Positions 32,884 through 43,213 of a stretch of DNA of 43,665 bases are shown here, one piece after another; within the stretch, counting starts at the first letter, position 1, and each line of letters opens with the position of its first letter. The position numbers were made by a program, and so were the translations under genes. The notes beneath the pieces were generated by a model, which was given only the letters and a program-made list of their open reading frames with translations, did no database searches and was not told the origin of the DNA. This stretch comes from Sphingobium quisquiliarum P25 (lineage in GTDB: Bacteria > Pseudomonadota > Alphaproteobacteria > Sphingomonadales > Sphingomonadaceae). The stretch lies in assembly GCF_000445065.1 (NCBI RefSeq), contig NZ_ATHO01000159.1, positions 1-43,665 of the forward strand, in the 5' to 3' direction.

Positions 32884-34086
32884 CTATCCCGCATACCCTT
32901 TCAGGATCGCGGCCTTGATGCCGTCGCGAAAGGCGCGGCGGAGAGGGTAGACGTTGGATGGAAAATGCTGGGTCATCAACAGGCCGATTATCCGTTCGCG
33001 GGGGTGAACGAAGAAGAAGGTGGAAAAGACCCCGCCCCAGAAAAATTCCTGCGTGACAAGGTCGGTCGCAAAGCCCAGCCCAAAGCCGACATCGGCATAA
33101 TCGGCCTCGCTGAACATGGATGAGGACAGGCTGGCAAGGTCAGCGCCGCCGGGCAGTTGATTGGCGTGCATCATCGCTATGGTTTCGGGGCGCAGCAGCC
33201 GGACGCCGTCCAGTTCCCCGCCGCGCAGCAGCATCAGGGCGAAGCGATGATAATCCTCCGCCGTCGACAGCAGGCCCCCGCCCCCCGACCGGAGGCGCAG
33301 GTTGCGCCGCCAGCTGCTGCGCTCCCCCCGTTCGTAGAGCGACAGCCGCCCGTCGCTGCCAAGCTGCCACGCATCGGTCATGCGGCCGGCCCGGTCATCG
33401 GGCAGCCGGAAGAATGTGTCCGTCATGTCCAAGGGCGCGAAGATGCGATCGGCAAGGAAGCTGCCCAGATCCGTGCCGCTCAGCCGTTCCACTATGACGC
33501 CGAGCACATCGGTCGAGATGGAGTAATTCCAGCGTTCGCCCGGCGAGAACTCCAGCGGCAGGCGGGCGACGGCTTCGATGAACTCGCCCGGTCCTCGCTT
33601 CTGGTGGAACTCGTCCAGACCCTGTTCGCGATAGAGGGCGTCGATCGGCGTCTGCCGCTGAAGCCCATAGGTAAGGCCGGAGGTGTGACGCAGCAGGTCG
33701 ATCATCCGCATCGGCCGCCGCAAGGGCTGGCGGTCCATGCCGACGGTCAGGGCGGAAAATTCCGGCAGCACATCGGTCACCGGGTCTTGAAGCGCCACCA
33801 GCCCCTGCTCCACCAGCATCATGAAGGCGGCCGAGGTGACGGGCTTCGTCATGGAGGCGATGCGGAACAGCGCATCATTGCGCAGCGGCTCGCCCGTGGC
33901 GCGCGCGGCGCCGCTGACATGGTTCAAAAGCGGCTTTTCATCGCGCGATATCAGCAGGCGCAGATGCGGCAGCTTGCCGGACGCGACATAGTTCTGGTGC
34001 AGGCCGTCAGCCAGGGCATGCAGCCGCGCGGCGTCCATGCCCGCCGCCTGCGCGGCTGCTTCATCTGTCCATGTCTTCGCCTGCAT
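32884..34086 (-). CDS. Beta-lactamase-fold serine hydrolase (class C / EstB type)
   Basis: This 400-residue protein has the serine beta-lactamase-like fold: RIASMTKPVTSAA gives Ser78-x-x-Lys81, WNYSIS gives the Tyr-x-Ser element, and GGVFSTFFFVHP stands where the KTG-like block lies. There is no signal peptide, so it acts in the cytosol and is more likely an esterase or peptide hydrolase than a resistance enzyme. Related esterases (EstB type) share the SMTK motif and the LRHTSGLTYG stretch seen here. It lies upstream of the glycogen operon in the same direction, with an 88-bp gap, and is probably independent. Confidence 0.9.
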   Translation of the reverse strand: MQAKTWTDEAAAQAAGMDAARLHALADGLHQNYVASGKLPHLRLLISRDEKPLLNHVSGAARATGEPLRNDALFRIASMTKPVTSAAFMMLVEQGLVALQDPVTDVLPEFSALTVGMDRQPLRRPMRMIDLLRHTSGLTYGLQRQTPIDALYREQGLDEFHQKRGPGEFIEAVARLPLEFSPGERWNYSISTDVLGVIVERLSGTDLGSFLADRIFAPLDMTDTFFRLPDDRAGRMTDAWQLGSDGRLSLYERGERSSWRRNLRLRSGGGGLLSTAEDYHRFALMLLRGGELDGVRLLRPETIAMMHANQLPGGADLASLSSSMFSEADYADVGFGLGFATDLVTQEFFWGGVFSTFFFVHPRERIIGLLMTQHFPSNVYPLRRAFRDGIKAAILKGYAG

Positions 34087-34182
34087 GCTGCCTCCGGCCT
34101 ATTCCGTCCCGCAGCTAGAACAGGCAAATGGCGGCCATGTCCATATGGGCCAGGCGAAATGACCGGACCGGATGGCCGCGCC

Positions 34183-35070
34183 TTACGGCTGGACCGCGAA
34201 GTCGAAGATGCGGGCCGACCCCGTGCCGCTGCCCCACATGCCCGGCCCCGTGCCCGCGCTGACGGAATAGAGGAAGCCATATTCTCCGGCAGGAAGGTCC
34301 GCCGTTGGCGTCACCTTGAACACGCCGGGCGTCACCTGCTCATAGTCGAAGGCGATGCGGTCCTTGTCCATCACGCCCGCCTTGGCTCCCGCCAGGTTCA
34401 TGCTGCCCACCCGCGTTTCCCGCCGGTCCTTCTTCACGTCGAAGCGGATCAGCGAAAACTCGTTGGGCGAGGTGATGGCCGTCGCGGGCCCCGCCAGCCA
34501 GAGCGAAGGCGCGCCCGTCTGAGACAGGCCGCGCGTCGCTTCATCGAAGTAGAAATAGAAGGTAGGGCGCGGCCGCTGCGTGCGGGCCCTGGCGCTGGTG
34601 TTGGGAATGACCGCCTTGATGCTGAGCGAGGCGATGCCGCCGGTGAAGGCATAGCCCAATATGCCGCCGGTCTTGCTCTGGTTCGATGTCGTGGGGTCGA
34701 TCCGCGCCATCTTGGGCTGAGGCAGCCAGTCCATCAGCATGTAGATGCCCGAAGGATGCGGCACCAGCGGATCGGGCGAGTCCGCCGAAAAAGCGGCCTT
34801 CGACGATACGGAGCCGGTGGCCCCGGCCTCGATCATGGCGGCGATGACCGGGCCGGTGACGCCATTCTTTTTCAACAGGATCAGATCATCGGTCGAAAGC
34901 GCATAATGGGCCGCCGAAGCCTTGATCTTGGCGATGACCGCTTCCTCGCCCAGTCCCGCCTGGACCAGCGCCACCACCATGTCGTTGGTCAGCGTCTCCG
35001 CCCGCACATCCGCAGGCAGCGCGCACGCGCCCATCAGCGCGAGCGCCGCCGTTGCCCTCCACAGCGTCAT
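34183..35070 (-). CDS. Exported protein of unknown function
   Basis: This 295-residue protein starts with a Sec signal peptide (MTLWRATAALALMGACALPADVRA). The first mature part (about 30-75, LTNDMVVALVQAGLGEEAVIAKIKAS...LSTDDLILLKKNGV) is a short helical repeat seen in many bacterial exported proteins. The rest is beta-rich (PRPTFYFYFDE, SLIRFDVKKDRRETRVG, PAGEYGFLYSVSAG). I chose the ATG at 35070 for the signal peptide; the frame extends 8 codons further. The Cys in the signal region is not in a convincing lipobox. Function unknown. Confidence 0.75.
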   Translation of the reverse strand: MTLWRATAALALMGACALPADVRAETLTNDMVVALVQAGLGEEAVIAKIKASAAHYALSTDDLILLKKNGVTGPVIAAMIEAGATGSVSSKAAFSADSPDPLVPHPSGIYMLMDWLPQPKMARIDPTTSNQSKTGGILGYAFTGGIASLSIKAVIPNTSARARTQRPRPTFYFYFDEATRGLSQTGAPSLWLAGPATAITSPNEFSLIRFDVKKDRRETRVGSMNLAGAKAGVMDKDRIAFDYEQVTPGVFKVTPTADLPAGEYGFLYSVSAGTGPGMWGSGTGSARIFDFAVQP

Positions 35071-35142
35071 CTTGTCCCCCCTGTTGCCGGACATGCCCCC
35101 ACATCCGGCCTCACGGCAAGGACTTAGACAGCGCGCCCCGAT

Positions 35143-36645
35143 TCAGGCAAGCGCCTTGCGGATCAGTTCGTTGACGACCTGGGGATTGGCCTTGCCCTGC
35201 ATGGCCTTCATCGTCTGACCGACGAAGAAGCCGAACAGCGCCTCCTTGCCCGCCTTATACTGTTCCACCTTGTCGCCATTGTCAGCCAGCACCTTGGCCA
35301 CGGCGGCTTCGATCGCGCCGGTGTCGCTGGTCTGCTTGAGCCCCTTTTCCTCGACGATCGCGGGCGCGCGCTCGCCGGTTTCGAGCATGATCTCGAACAC
35401 CTGCTTGGCGATGGTGCCGCTGATCGTGCCGTCCGCGACGAGCGCCAGCAGTTCAGCGCCCTCTTCAGGACCGACCGGGCTGTCTTCAAGGCTTTTGCCC
35501 AGCCGGTTGAGCGCGCCATAAAGTTCGGACAGCAGCCAGTTGGCCGACGCCTTCGCGACCTCGCCCTCGCTCTTTTTCTGGATGCGCGCGCCTTCGGCCA
35601 GCAGCGCTTCGAACCAGCGAGCCGTATCGGCGTCGGCCGTCAGCGTCGCGGCATTATAGGCGGAAAGGCCAAGCTGCTCCTCATAGCGGCGGCGCTTGGC
35701 GTCGGGCAGTTCGGGAAGCGACTGGCGGCATTCCTCCAGAAACACGTCGTCCAGCTCCAGCGGCAGCAGGTCGGGATCGGGGAAGTAGCGGTAATCATGC
35801 GCATCCTCCTTCGACCGCATGGAGCGCGTTTCATTCTTGTCCGGGTCGTAGAGGCGCGTTTCCTGCACGATGGTGCCGCCCGCCTCCAGTACATCGACCT
35901 GGCGGTTGGCCTCATATTCGACCACCGCCATGACGAAGCGGACGGAATTGACGTTCTTCGTCTCGGTGCGCGTGCCGAACTCATGCCCCGGCTTGCGGAC
36001 CGACACATTGACATCCGCGCGCATCGAACCCTGGTCCATATTGCCGTCGCACGATCCCACATAGCGCAGGATCGTCCGCAGCTTCGACAGATACGCCCCT
36101 GCTTCGGCGGGAGAACGCATGTCCGGCTTCGACACGATCTCCATCAGCGCCACGCCCGAACGGTTGAGGTCGACATAAGAGCGGGTCGGGTGCTGGTCAT
36201 GCATCAGCTTGCCCGCATCCTGCTCGACATGGATGCGCTCGATACCGATCCGCTTGGTCGCGGCATCGGGGTTCTTCTCGTCGAGATTGATCTCGATCTC
36301 CCCCTCGCCCACCAGCGGATGGTAAAGCTGGCTGATCTGATAGCCCTGCGGCAGATCGGCGTAGAAGTAGTTCTTGCGATCGAAGCGTGACCATTTGTTG
36401 ATCTTCGCGTTGATCGCCATGCCGGTGCGCACCGCCTGACGGATGCACTCGCGGTTGGGCACGGGCAGCATGCCGGGCATGGCCGCATCGACTAGGCTGA
36501 CCTGCGTGTTCGGCTCTGCGCCGAAAGCCGTAGCCGCGCCGGAAAAGAGCTTCGCCTGGCTCGTCACCTGCGCATGGACCTCCAGGCCGATCACGACCTC
36601 CCACTCGCCGGTTGCGCCCTGAATGCGATAGGTTGATTCAGTCAT
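35143..36645 (-). CDS. gatB: Asp-tRNA(Asn)/Glu-tRNA(Gln) amidotransferase subunit B
   Basis: This 500-residue GatB activates the misacylated tRNA by phosphorylation. Landmarks are [56 protein letters not shown], the metal-binding region [20 protein letters not shown], and the C-terminal YqeY-like domain that binds tRNA, ending [13 protein letters not shown]. The ATG at 36645 follows GAGGA; the frame is open another 19 codons through an intergenic repeat. It is the last gene of gatC-gatA-gatB. Confidence 0.97.
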   Translation of the reverse strand: MTESTYRIQGATGEWEVVIGLEVHAQVTSQAKLFSGAATAFGAEPNTQVSLVDAAMPGMLPVPNRECIRQAVRTGMAINAKINKWSRFDRKNYFYADLPQGYQISQLYHPLVGEGEIEINLDEKNPDAATKRIGIERIHVEQDAGKLMHDQHPTRSYVDLNRSGVALMEIVSKPDMRSPAEAGAYLSKLRTILRYVGSCDGNMDQGSMRADVNVSVRKPGHEFGTRTETKNVNSVRFVMAVVEYEANRQVDVLEAGGTIVQETRLYDPDKNETRSMRSKEDAHDYRYFPDPDLLPLELDDVFLEECRQSLPELPDAKRRRYEEQLGLSAYNAATLTADADTARWFEALLAEGARIQKKSEGEVAKASANWLLSELYGALNRLGKSLEDSPVGPEEGAELLALVADGTISGTIAKQVFEIMLETGERAPAIVEEKGLKQTSDTGAIEAAVAKVLADNGDKVEQYKAGKEALFGFFVGQTMKAMQGKANPQVVNELIRKALA

Positions 36646-36661
36646 CTTCTTGTCCTCAAGT

Positions 36662-36731
36662 GTTCCCGCGAAGGCAGGAACCCGGGGTGAGTGCAGAGCC
36701 AAGCGGCCCTGGGCTCCGGCCTCGCCGGAGC
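36662..36731. repeat. Two hairpins in the gatA-gatB gap
   Basis: The gap holds GTTCC(36662-36666)/GGAAC(36677-36681), of the CCGCGAAGGC type that is common as an intergenic repeat in sphingomonads. It also holds a perfect 8-bp stem GCTCCGGC/GCCGGAGC (36713-36731) with a 3-nt loop. They lie within the transcribed gatCAB unit. Confidence 0.65.
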
Positions 36732-36741
36732 ACGGTTCGTT

Positions 36742-38226
36742 TTACCACCACTTCTCCGGCCGCGCCGTGAAGCCAGCCCGCTCCTCGATGGCAAGCCCGG
36801 CATTCAGCACGCCTTGCTCGTCCAGCGCCTTGCCGATGATCTGGAGGCCCAGCGGCAAACCTTGCGAGTCCAGCCCGCCCGGCACCGCCATGGCGGGCAG
36901 ACCGGCAAGCGACGCGGGCACGGTGAAAATGTCGTTCAGATACATGGCCAGCGGATCGGCCTGCTTCTCGCCCAGTGCGAAGGAGGCGCTCGGCGCAGTC
37001 GGCGTCAGCAGCAGGTCGCACTTCTCAAACGCCTGCTCAAAATCGCGCGCGATCAGGGTGCGGACCTTCTGCGCCTGCGTATAATAAGCATCGTAGAATC
37101 CCGCCGACAGCACATAGGTGCCGATCATGATGCGGCGCTTGACCTCCGGCCCGAAACCGGCGGCGCGGGTCGCGGCATACATATCCTGGAGACCCGCCCC
37201 ATCGGGAAGCTCGCGCTGCCCATAGCGCACGCCGTCATAGCGGGCGAGGTTGGACGAAGCCTCGGCAGGCGCGATGATATAATAGGTCGGCAGCGCATAT
37301 TTGGTATGCGGCAAAGAAACCTCCACCACCTGCGCCCCCGCATCCTTCAGCCACTCGATCCCGCGATCCCACAGCGCCGCGATTTCGGCGTTCAGGCCAT
37401 CGGGGCGATATTCCCTGGGAATGCCCACCGTCTTGCCCTTGAGATCGCTCGAAAGATTGGCTTCCCACTGCGGCACCGGCAGGTCCAGCGAGGTCGAATC
37501 CCTGGGGTCGAAGCCCGCCATGGTTTCCAGCAGGATCGCATTGTCGCGCACCGTCCGCGCCATCGGCCCGGCCTGATCGAGCGAGGAGGCGAACGCCACG
37601 ATGCCCCAGCGAGAGCAGCGGCCATAGGTTGGCTTGATCCCGCTGATGCCGGTAAAGGCGGCGGGCTGGCGGATGGAGCCGCCCGTATCCGTCCCGGTCG
37701 CCGCCGGGCAGAGCCGCGCCGCGATCGCCGCGGAGGAACCGCCAGAGGAGCCGCCCGGCGCGAGCGCCGCATTGTCGCCGCCGCCCCGCCGCCAGGGGGA
37801 GATCACATTGCCGAAATAGCTCGTCTCGTTGGACGATCCCATGGCGAACTGGTCAAGGTTCAGCTTCCCCAGCATCCCCGCCCCCGCATCCCACAGCTTC
37901 TTCGACACCGTGGATTCATAGGTCGGCTTGAACCCTTCCAGCATGTGGCTGGCGGCGGTGGTCTGCACGCCTTCGGTGCAGAACAGGTCCTTCATGCCGA
38001 TCGGCACGCCCGACAGCGGCTTCAACGCCTCGCCCGCAGCCTTCGCCTTGTCGGCTGCATCGGCGGCGGCCAGCGCCTTTTCCGGCGTCTCGACGATGAA
38101 GGCGTTCAGCGCCTTGGCGGACGCGACATTGGCATTGAACGCCTCCGCCACCTCGCGCGCGGAAAAGTCCCCGGCGCGGAAGCCGTCGCGAATTTCGGCA
38201 ACTGTGAGGTCAGTAAGATCAGTCAC
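36742..38226 (-). CDS. gatA: Asp-tRNA(Asn)/Glu-tRNA(Gln) amidotransferase subunit A
   Basis: This 494-residue amidase-signature protein frees ammonia from glutamine for the GatCAB complex. The Lys-cisSer-Ser triad is visible: Lys79 in [10 protein letters not shown], Ser160 in [10 protein letters not shown] and Ser184 in [11 protein letters not shown]. It follows gatC across a 117-bp gap filled by palindromic units. Its presence with gatB and gatC means that Gln-tRNA and/or Asn-tRNA is made by transamidation in this organism. Confidence 0.98.
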   Translation of the reverse strand: MTDLTDLTVAEIRDGFRAGDFSAREVAEAFNANVASAKALNAFIVETPEKALAAADAADKAKAAGEALKPLSGVPIGMKDLFCTEGVQTTAASHMLEGFKPTYESTVSKKLWDAGAGMLGKLNLDQFAMGSSNETSYFGNVISPWRRGGGDNAALAPGGSSGGSSAAIAARLCPAATGTDTGGSIRQPAAFTGISGIKPTYGRCSRWGIVAFASSLDQAGPMARTVRDNAILLETMAGFDPRDSTSLDLPVPQWEANLSSDLKGKTVGIPREYRPDGLNAEIAALWDRGIEWLKDAGAQVVEVSLPHTKYALPTYYIIAPAEASSNLARYDGVRYGQRELPDGAGLQDMYAATRAAGFGPEVKRRIMIGTYVLSAGFYDAYYTQAQKVRTLIARDFEQAFEKCDLLLTPTAPSASFALGEKQADPLAMYLNDIFTVPASLAGLPAMAVPGGLDSQGLPLGLQIIGKALDEQGVLNAGLAIEERAGFTARPEKWW

Positions 38227-38237
38227 GATTAAATTCC

Positions 38238-38332
38238 CGTTCGGGCTGAGCGAAGTCGAAGCCCATCACTGAGCGGAGCGAAGTGGCCTCCCGCTGGCCG
38301 GCCGTGCCCCTCGACAAGCTCCGGGCGAACGG
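38238..38332. repeat. REP-like palindromic units between gatC and gatA
   Basis: A left unit starts CGTTCGGGCT with stem GGGCT (38243-38247)/AGCCC (38260-38264) around GAGCGAAGTCGA. A second stem follows, CACT/AGTG (38267-38285), with loop GAGCGGAGCGA. A right unit in inverse orientation ends CCCCTCGACAAGCTCCGGGCGAACGG. These belong to the same family as the repeats at 4253-4386, 4889-4937 and 5218-5266 and lie inside the gatCAB transcript. Confidence 0.8.
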
Positions 38333-38343
38333 ATGGCGCGCCA

Positions 38344-38631
38344 TCACTCAATCACCTTGGGCACCGCGAAGAAGCCATGTTCGGCCTGCGGCGCGTTCGC
38401 CAGCACCTTGTCGCGGACATCGCCATCGGTCACAACATCGTCGCGCAGGCGCAGTTTGTTGGGGATGACGGCGGTCATCGGGTCGACGCCGGTCACGTCC
38501 ACCTCACCCAATTGCTCCACCCAGCCAAGGATGTTGTTGAGTTCGGGCACCATCGCTTCGGCTTCGGCGTCGGTCACCGAAATGCGCGAGAGGCTGGCGA
38601 TCTTTTTCACGGTCTGAAGGTCTATCGACAT
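38344..38631 (-). CDS. gatC: Asp-tRNA(Asn)/Glu-tRNA(Gln) amidotransferase subunit C
   Basis: This 95-residue GatC subunit wraps around GatA and stabilises the GatAB interface. Family pattern: [42 protein letters not shown], then [20 protein letters not shown] and the terminal [10 protein letters not shown]. First gene of gatC-gatA-gatB, divergent from the DUF3089 hydrolase. Confidence 0.96.
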   Translation of the reverse strand: MSIDLQTVKKIASLSRISVTDAEAEAMVPELNNILGWVEQLGEVDVTGVDPMTAVIPNKLRLRDDVVTDGDVRDKVLANAPQAEHGFFAVPKVIE

Positions 38632-38756
38632 GGGCCGCCGCTACCATCCGCTCACGCTTGCTTCAAGTCCGCACTTGCGCCCCGCTTGCGCCTGCGCCAG
38701 ACATGCGCCCGCGCAGCGGGGGCGCGCAGCCCCGCATCGTGACGGAGAGCAGCCCC

Positions 38757-39875
38757 GTGGCCCGCAAATTCCTGTATGTCGTCGCCGGCCTGATCGTGCT
38801 GGTCCTCGCGGCATTGCTGGTCTACCGCATCTGGGGCATGCAACTGATCCGCGCGGTGATGGTCCCGCGCGAAGCCTTCACGCCGCTGCGGCCGCTTGCG
38901 CCCAATGCCTATGACGATCCCGGCATGTGGATCGCCCGGCCCGACATTCGCAAGGGCAATCCCGCCCTGTGGACGCCGCAGGGGTTGAAGGACGCGCCGG
39001 TGGCGAAAAAGGCGGCGGTCTTCTTCATTCACCCCACATCCTACATCACCACCTTCGGCGGCGCGCATTGGAACATGCGGCTGGACGACAAGGACGCGCT
39101 CAACACCGCGCGGCGCTTCGTGCAGGGTCAGGCAAGCGCCTTCAACGCGGTGGGCGACATTTGGGTGCCGCGTTACCGTCAGGCCAATTATGGCGCATTC
39201 CTGACCCGCGATCAGGCGGGCGATCAGGCGCTCGCCGCCGCCTATCGCGACGTGGCGCAGGCGTTCGCCGCCTTCCTCAAGGCCAATCCCGAAGGGCCGC
39301 TGATCCTGGCGGGGCACAGCCAGGGGTCGCGCCACCTGTTGCAACTTCTGCGCGAACAGGTTGCGGGAAAGCCCGTGGCGGAACGGATCGCGGCGGTCTA
39401 TGCGGTCGGCTGGCCGGTGTCGGTGGAGGCTGACCTTCCGGCGCTGGGCCTGCCCGCCTGCGCGCGGCGCGATCAGGCGCATTGCCTGGTGAGCTGGCAA
39501 AGCTATGCCGAGCCCGCCGACCCGTCCCCCATCATCGAAACGTTCGAGCGCCGCAACGGCTATACCGGCCGGCCGCGCAAGGGCACGCATATGCTGTGCA
39601 CCAATCCCATCACCGGCGCGTTCAACGGGTCGGCCCCGGCCAGCGCCAACCGGGGAACGCTGGACAGCCGCGACGACGCCAGGCCGCCGCGCCTGCTGAC
39701 CGGCATCGTGCCAGCGCGCTGCGACACCAGCGGCGTGCTGATGATCGGGGAGCCCATCGACATGGGGCCGTTTACGTTGCCGGGCAATAACTACCATGTC
39801 TATGACTACAGCCTGTTCTGGGGCGATGTGCGCGAAGACGCGCGGCAGCGGCTGGCGACGTTCCTGAAATCATGA
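38757..39875 (+). CDS. DUF3089 family alpha/beta hydrolase, membrane-anchored
   Basis: This protein of about 372 residues has one N-terminal hydrophobic segment ([22 protein letters not shown]) that acts as signal anchor and an alpha/beta-hydrolase domain outside the membrane. Landmarks are [11 protein letters not shown], the nucleophile elbow [12 protein letters not shown], and the C-terminal histidine in [15 protein letters not shown]. These are the DUF3089 hallmarks. I chose the GTG at 38757 (GGAG about 9 nt upstream); GTG 38739 is the alternative, and the frame is open to 38658. Its last 4 bp overlap ruvX (ATGA). Substrate unknown. Confidence 0.85.
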   Translation: MARKFLYVVAGLIVLVLAALLVYRIWGMQLIRAVMVPREAFTPLRPLAPNAYDDPGMWIARPDIRKGNPALWTPQGLKDAPVAKKAAVFFIHPTSYITTFGGAHWNMRLDDKDALNTARRFVQGQASAFNAVGDIWVPRYRQANYGAFLTRDQAGDQALAAAYRDVAQAFAAFLKANPEGPLILAGHSQGSRHLLQLLREQVAGKPVAERIAAVYAVGWPVSVEADLPALGLPACARRDQAHCLVSWQSYAEPADPSPIIETFERRNGYTGRPRKGTHMLCTNPITGAFNGSAPASANRGTLDSRDDARPPRLLTGIVPARCDTSGVLMIGEPIDMGPFTLPGNNYHVYDYSLFWGDVREDARQRLATFLKS

Positions 39876-40348
39876 CGCAGACCCTGCTGACCGCCGACCG
39901 CACGGCTTTTCGTGACGCTTTGCCGCAGGGCGGCCGCCTGCTGGGCATGGATGTGGGCACGAAGACGATCGGGCTGGCGCTGTGCGATGCGGGCTGGTCG
40001 ATCGCCAGCCCGGCGCACACGGTCGCGCGCGGCAAGTTCAGCAAGGACAAGGTCGCGCTGGCCGCCTTCATCGAACAGCAGCAGGTCAGGGGGCTGGTCA
40101 TCGGCCTGCCGCTGAATCTGGACGGCAGCGAAAGCCCGCGCTGCCAGGCGAACCGCGCCTTCGCCCGCAACATGGCCGACCTTGGCCTGCCGATCCTGCT
40201 GTGGGACGAACGCTGGTCGACCCAGGCGGTCACGCGCACCCTGCTGGAGGCGGACGCCAGCCGTGCGCGGCGCGGGGAACTGGTCGACAAGCTCGCCGCC
40301 AGCTACATTTTGCAGGGCGCGATAGACGGGCTGATGGCCGGGTTCTGA
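39872..40348 (+). CDS. ruvX: Putative pre-16S rRNA nuclease / RuvX (YqgF)
   Basis: This 158-residue YqgF-family RNase H-fold nuclease acts in pre-16S rRNA 5'-end maturation. Landmarks are [17 protein letters not shown] (Asp27), [32 protein letters not shown] and the terminal Asp in [10 protein letters not shown]. Length is normal. Translation is coupled to the DUF3089 gene by an ATGA overlap. Confidence 0.94.
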   Translation: MTQTLLTADRTAFRDALPQGGRLLGMDVGTKTIGLALCDAGWSIASPAHTVARGKFSKDKVALAAFIEQQQVRGLVIGLPLNLDGSESPRCQANRAFARNMADLGLPILLWDERWSTQAVTRTLLEADASRARRGELVDKLAASYILQGAIDGLMAGF

Positions 40349-40357
40349 AGCCGCCGC

Positions 40358-41914
40358 CTATCCTCCGTCCCGGTCATAGACATCGGGCAGGAACTGCACG
40401 CCGTCTCCGCCCGGCGCCGCTGTCAGGTAAGTAAGATAGACCGGCACTGGCTGGGGCAGCGGCACATGCTGTTCGGGCTCGTCGCTTTCCGGCTTGAGCG
40501 GCTTGCCGAAGAACCAGCGGCCAAGGCGCTGCGCATCCTCCAGCCGGACGCAGCCATTGCTGAAATGGCGCGCGGGCTTCGCCAGCAAATCGCGCGAGGG
40601 CGTATCGTGCAGATAGATGCCAAGGTCGTTGGGAAACATGAACTTCACCTTCCCCATGGCGTTGGAACCGCCCGGCAGTTGCCGCACCCTCAACTGCTGC
40701 CGCCCGTCGGCGACCGCCTGCCAGTCTATCTCCGACTGGCTGAGCGGCCGGGCGTTCGCGCTCCAGTCGGTCAGCGCCTCATAGTTCAGGCGGCTGAGCG
40801 ACGCGCCGTCGAGGATGCGGGGGGCAAGCTTGCGCTCCACCAGATCGGACGGCACGTTCCAATAGGGGTTGAGCGTCGCATAGCGCACCATGCCCGCCAT
40901 CATCGGCGTCTGGCTTTCCTTCGCGCCCGCCACGACCTTCATCGTGCCGTCCTGCCGCCCCTTGCTATAGTACCAGAGGCGCGCGGAAGCGGCGTCCACC
41001 ACCACATGCCGCACCCACGGCCCCGGCAGCAGCCGCGCCCGGTCAAGGTTCAGGGTCAGCTTGCGGTCGTACCAGTCCGGTCCGCGGTTCAGCGCCTCGA
41101 TCGTCTGCGCGCCCGCGACGCCATCGGCCTTGAGGCCATGATCCGCCTGAAAGGCGCGAACCTTGGCGGCGAGCGCCTTGTCATAGCTGCTCCCGTCCGG
41201 CAGGCCGAGGCGGCGGCGCAGCATGGATACACCCTGCCCCTTCCCTCCGGGACGCAGCTTGACGTCAGCGGGAATGGCGACAGCGGGCAGGTCAGCCCAG
41301 CGCTTGGCGAAACTTGCTCTTGCGGCGCGCAGCTTCATGTAGAAGGGGCTCATCCACTCCGCATTGGCCACATAGTCGGGGAATGACGACGCCACGGCGG
41401 CGGCGCGCAGGATATCGGCGGGCTCCTCGTCCTTCGGCTCCACCTCCGGGTCGAGATAGCGCATCTTCACCCGCCTGGACGGCCGCCGCATGTCCTTGAC
41501 CAGTTCGGCAAAGGCCTTGGACAGGGCGATGTCGGCGCGGGCGAGCAAGCGCGGGTCGCCATGGCTGCCATTCGCATCCTCCATGGCGCGCTCCAGGCCG
41601 CGTGGATCATAATCCTTGGGGTTGAGGCCATCGAGCCGGGCCGTCCTGACCAGCGCCAGCAAGGCGTCCGCCTGCGCGCCAAGCCTGTTGCCGTCGACCC
41701 ATAGCGGCCAATAGCCGCGCGGACCGTAGAAGTCGCGCAGCTTCCCCCCGGCCGACGCGCGGATTTCCGCCCCGATGGTCGACTGCGCCGCGTCCTGCCC
41801 CGCCACCGGCTGCGCCATGGCGGAAACCGGGACAAGCCCGGCAGCCAACAGTCCCGGTATAAGGAAATGCCGAAACAGGCGGGCGCGGCAGGACAGCCGC
41901 GCCCCTGATATCAA
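40358..41914 (-). CDS. L,D-transpeptidase (YcbB/LdtD type)
   Basis: This protein has a signal peptide (LFRHFLIPGLLAAGLVPVSAMAQ), a scaffold domain (about 40-200), a peptidoglycan-binding helical domain (LGLPDGSSYDKALAAKVRAFQADHGLKADGVAGAQTIEALN), and a YkuD catalytic domain with the active-site pattern HFSNGCVRLEDA. It would form 3-3 cross-links in peptidoglycan or attach proteins to it. No ATG lies ahead of the signal peptide in frame. The TTG at 41914 directly before it is my choice; another TTG at 41974 would overlap the neighbouring lipoprotein gene. It is transcribed after that gene, 5 bp from its stop. Confidence 0.88.
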   Translation of the reverse strand: MISGARLSCRARLFRHFLIPGLLAAGLVPVSAMAQPVAGQDAAQSTIGAEIRASAGGKLRDFYGPRGYWPLWVDGNRLGAQADALLALVRTARLDGLNPKDYDPRGLERAMEDANGSHGDPRLLARADIALSKAFAELVKDMRRPSRRVKMRYLDPEVEPKDEEPADILRAAAVASSFPDYVANAEWMSPFYMKLRAARASFAKRWADLPAVAIPADVKLRPGGKGQGVSMLRRRLGLPDGSSYDKALAAKVRAFQADHGLKADGVAGAQTIEALNRGPDWYDRKLTLNLDRARLLPGPWVRHVVVDAASARLWYYSKGRQDGTMKVVAGAKESQTPMMAGMVRYATLNPYWNVPSDLVERKLAPRILDGASLSRLNYEALTDWSANARPLSQSEIDWQAVADGRQQLRVRQLPGGSNAMGKVKFMFPNDLGIYLHDTPSRDLLAKPARHFSNGCVRLEDAQRLGRWFFGKPLKPESDEPEQHVPLPQPVPVYLTYLTAAPGGDGVQFLPDVYDRDGG

Positions 41915-41919
41915 ATGTG

Positions 41920-42180
41920 TCAGCCGCGTTCTCCAGACCGGCTCGGCGGCGGGGGCGGAGGCGGCGGCGGGCAAGGCGGACCCTGCACCTCATGATACAT
42001 GCCGTCGGCCGAATAATAGCCATCGACAATGCCGTCGCCATTGCGATCCGCGGCGACGGTGCCTGCGATCGCGCCGGGGCCGACCGGCGGCGCGGGCGCG
42101 ATGGGTTCATCCCTTGTCGACGCGCACGCGCTCAGGGCGAGTGCCGTGCCGCCGAGAAGAGCCAATAGCCTGATTTTCAT
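41920..42180 (-). CDS. Small lipoprotein with EF-hand-like loop and polyproline tail
   Basis: This 86-residue protein has a lipoprotein signal (MKIRLLALLGGTALALSAC, Cys19 in LSAC). A single EF-hand-type loop follows, DRNGDGIVD (Asp45, Asn47, Asp49, Asp53), and then a tail with nine consecutive prolines (CPPPPPPPPP). The EF-hand-like loop suggests calcium binding. It lies 5 bp upstream of the L,D-transpeptidase gene in the same direction, so a role at the cell wall is an inference from context. Confidence 0.75.
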   Translation of the reverse strand: MKIRLLALLGGTALALSACASTRDEPIAPAPPVGPGAIAGTVAADRNGDGIVDGYYSADGMYHEVQGPPCPPPPPPPPPSRSGERG

Positions 42181-42334
42181 ACCCTCTCCCTTGGCGACAC
42201 GAGGACCGCGCGCCGGTTAGAACATGGACACTGCCAATCGCAGCGCAAGTGCAACGATCAACCCGCGCTTTGGAAGCCATTACCCGATCGCAATGACGAT
42301 GGACCGTTGCCTATGCGCGATGGATTGCGGCCGC

Positions 42335-43213
42335 CTAGCCTTCGGCCCAGTCCGCCGAAGCAATCCCCTGCGCATAAAGCAGCACGGACAGGTCGCCGTG
42401 CACAATCTCCGCATGCGCGGCTTCCCGCGTTTTGGGCTTGGCATGATAGGCGACGCCCAGCCCCGCGCCCTGGATCATCGGAATGTCGTTCGCCCCGTCA
42501 CCCACCGCCAGGGTGAGCGCCCGGTCGATGCCGCCCGCTATCGCCTGCTCCAGTTCCGCCAGCTTCCGCGCCGCATCGACGATCGGCAAGGCGACCGTGC
42601 CCGCCAGCGTCCCATCGGCGATGTCCAGCACATTGGCGACCGCGCTGTCGAAGCCGATCTCTTCGGCCACCGGCCCGGTGAAGCGGGTAAAGCCGCCCGA
42701 CACCAGCAATGTCCGTGCCCCCCGCGCCTTCATCGTGCGGACCAGCGCCCTTGCGCCCGGCATGATCCTGACCCGCTCCGTCCGGCACCGGTCGATCGCC
42801 GCATCCTCCAGCCCCTTGAGCAGGGCGACGCGCTCATGCAGCGCGCCTGCGAAATCCAGTTCCCCGCGCATCGCCCGTTCGGTGATCTCGGCGATCTGCG
42901 GCTTGATCCCGGCATAATCGGCCAGCTCGTCGATGCATTCCACCGTGATCATGGTGGAATCCATGTCGGCGATCAGCAGCTTCTTCTCGCGCCCTTCGGC
43001 AGGCTGCACGATCACGTCCACCTTGCCGCCGATGTCCGTCAGCGCCGCGCGCGCCGTCACCGGATCGCTGCCGAAGAAGATGTCCGCCGCCTTGCCCTCG
43101 TCCAGCCACCGGCTGTCCACCGGCGCGCAGCCAGCGGTGGATAGCCGCGCGACGGCTTCCTCAATATCCCCCTGACTCAAGGCCGCACTTGCCACTAAGG
43201 TCGCGACGAACAT
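42335..43213 (-). CDS. serB: Phosphoserine phosphatase
   Basis: This 292-residue protein has an N-terminal ACT-like domain (about 1-75) and a HAD phosphatase domain with IADMDSTMI (nucleophile Asp83, Asp85), [10 protein letters not shown] (motif II Ser), a lysine in DAARKL, and [17 protein letters not shown] (motif IV). It hydrolyses phosphoserine to serine. The start is the ATG at 43211-43213 (GGGAG 7 nt upstream); the frame is open further upstream, inside miaA. Its start codon overlaps that of miaA on the other strand. Confidence 0.95.
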   Translation of the reverse strand: MFVATLVASAALSQGDIEEAVARLSTAGCAPVDSRWLDEGKAADIFFGSDPVTARAALTDIGGKVDVIVQPAEGREKKLLIADMDSTMITVECIDELADYAGIKPQIAEITERAMRGELDFAGALHERVALLKGLEDAAIDRCRTERVRIMPGARALVRTMKARGARTLLVSGGFTRFTGPVAEEIGFDSAVANVLDIADGTLAGTVALPIVDAARKLAELEQAIAGGIDRALTLAVGDGANDIPMIQGAGLGVAYHAKPKTREAAHAEIVHGDLSVLLYAQGIASADWAEG

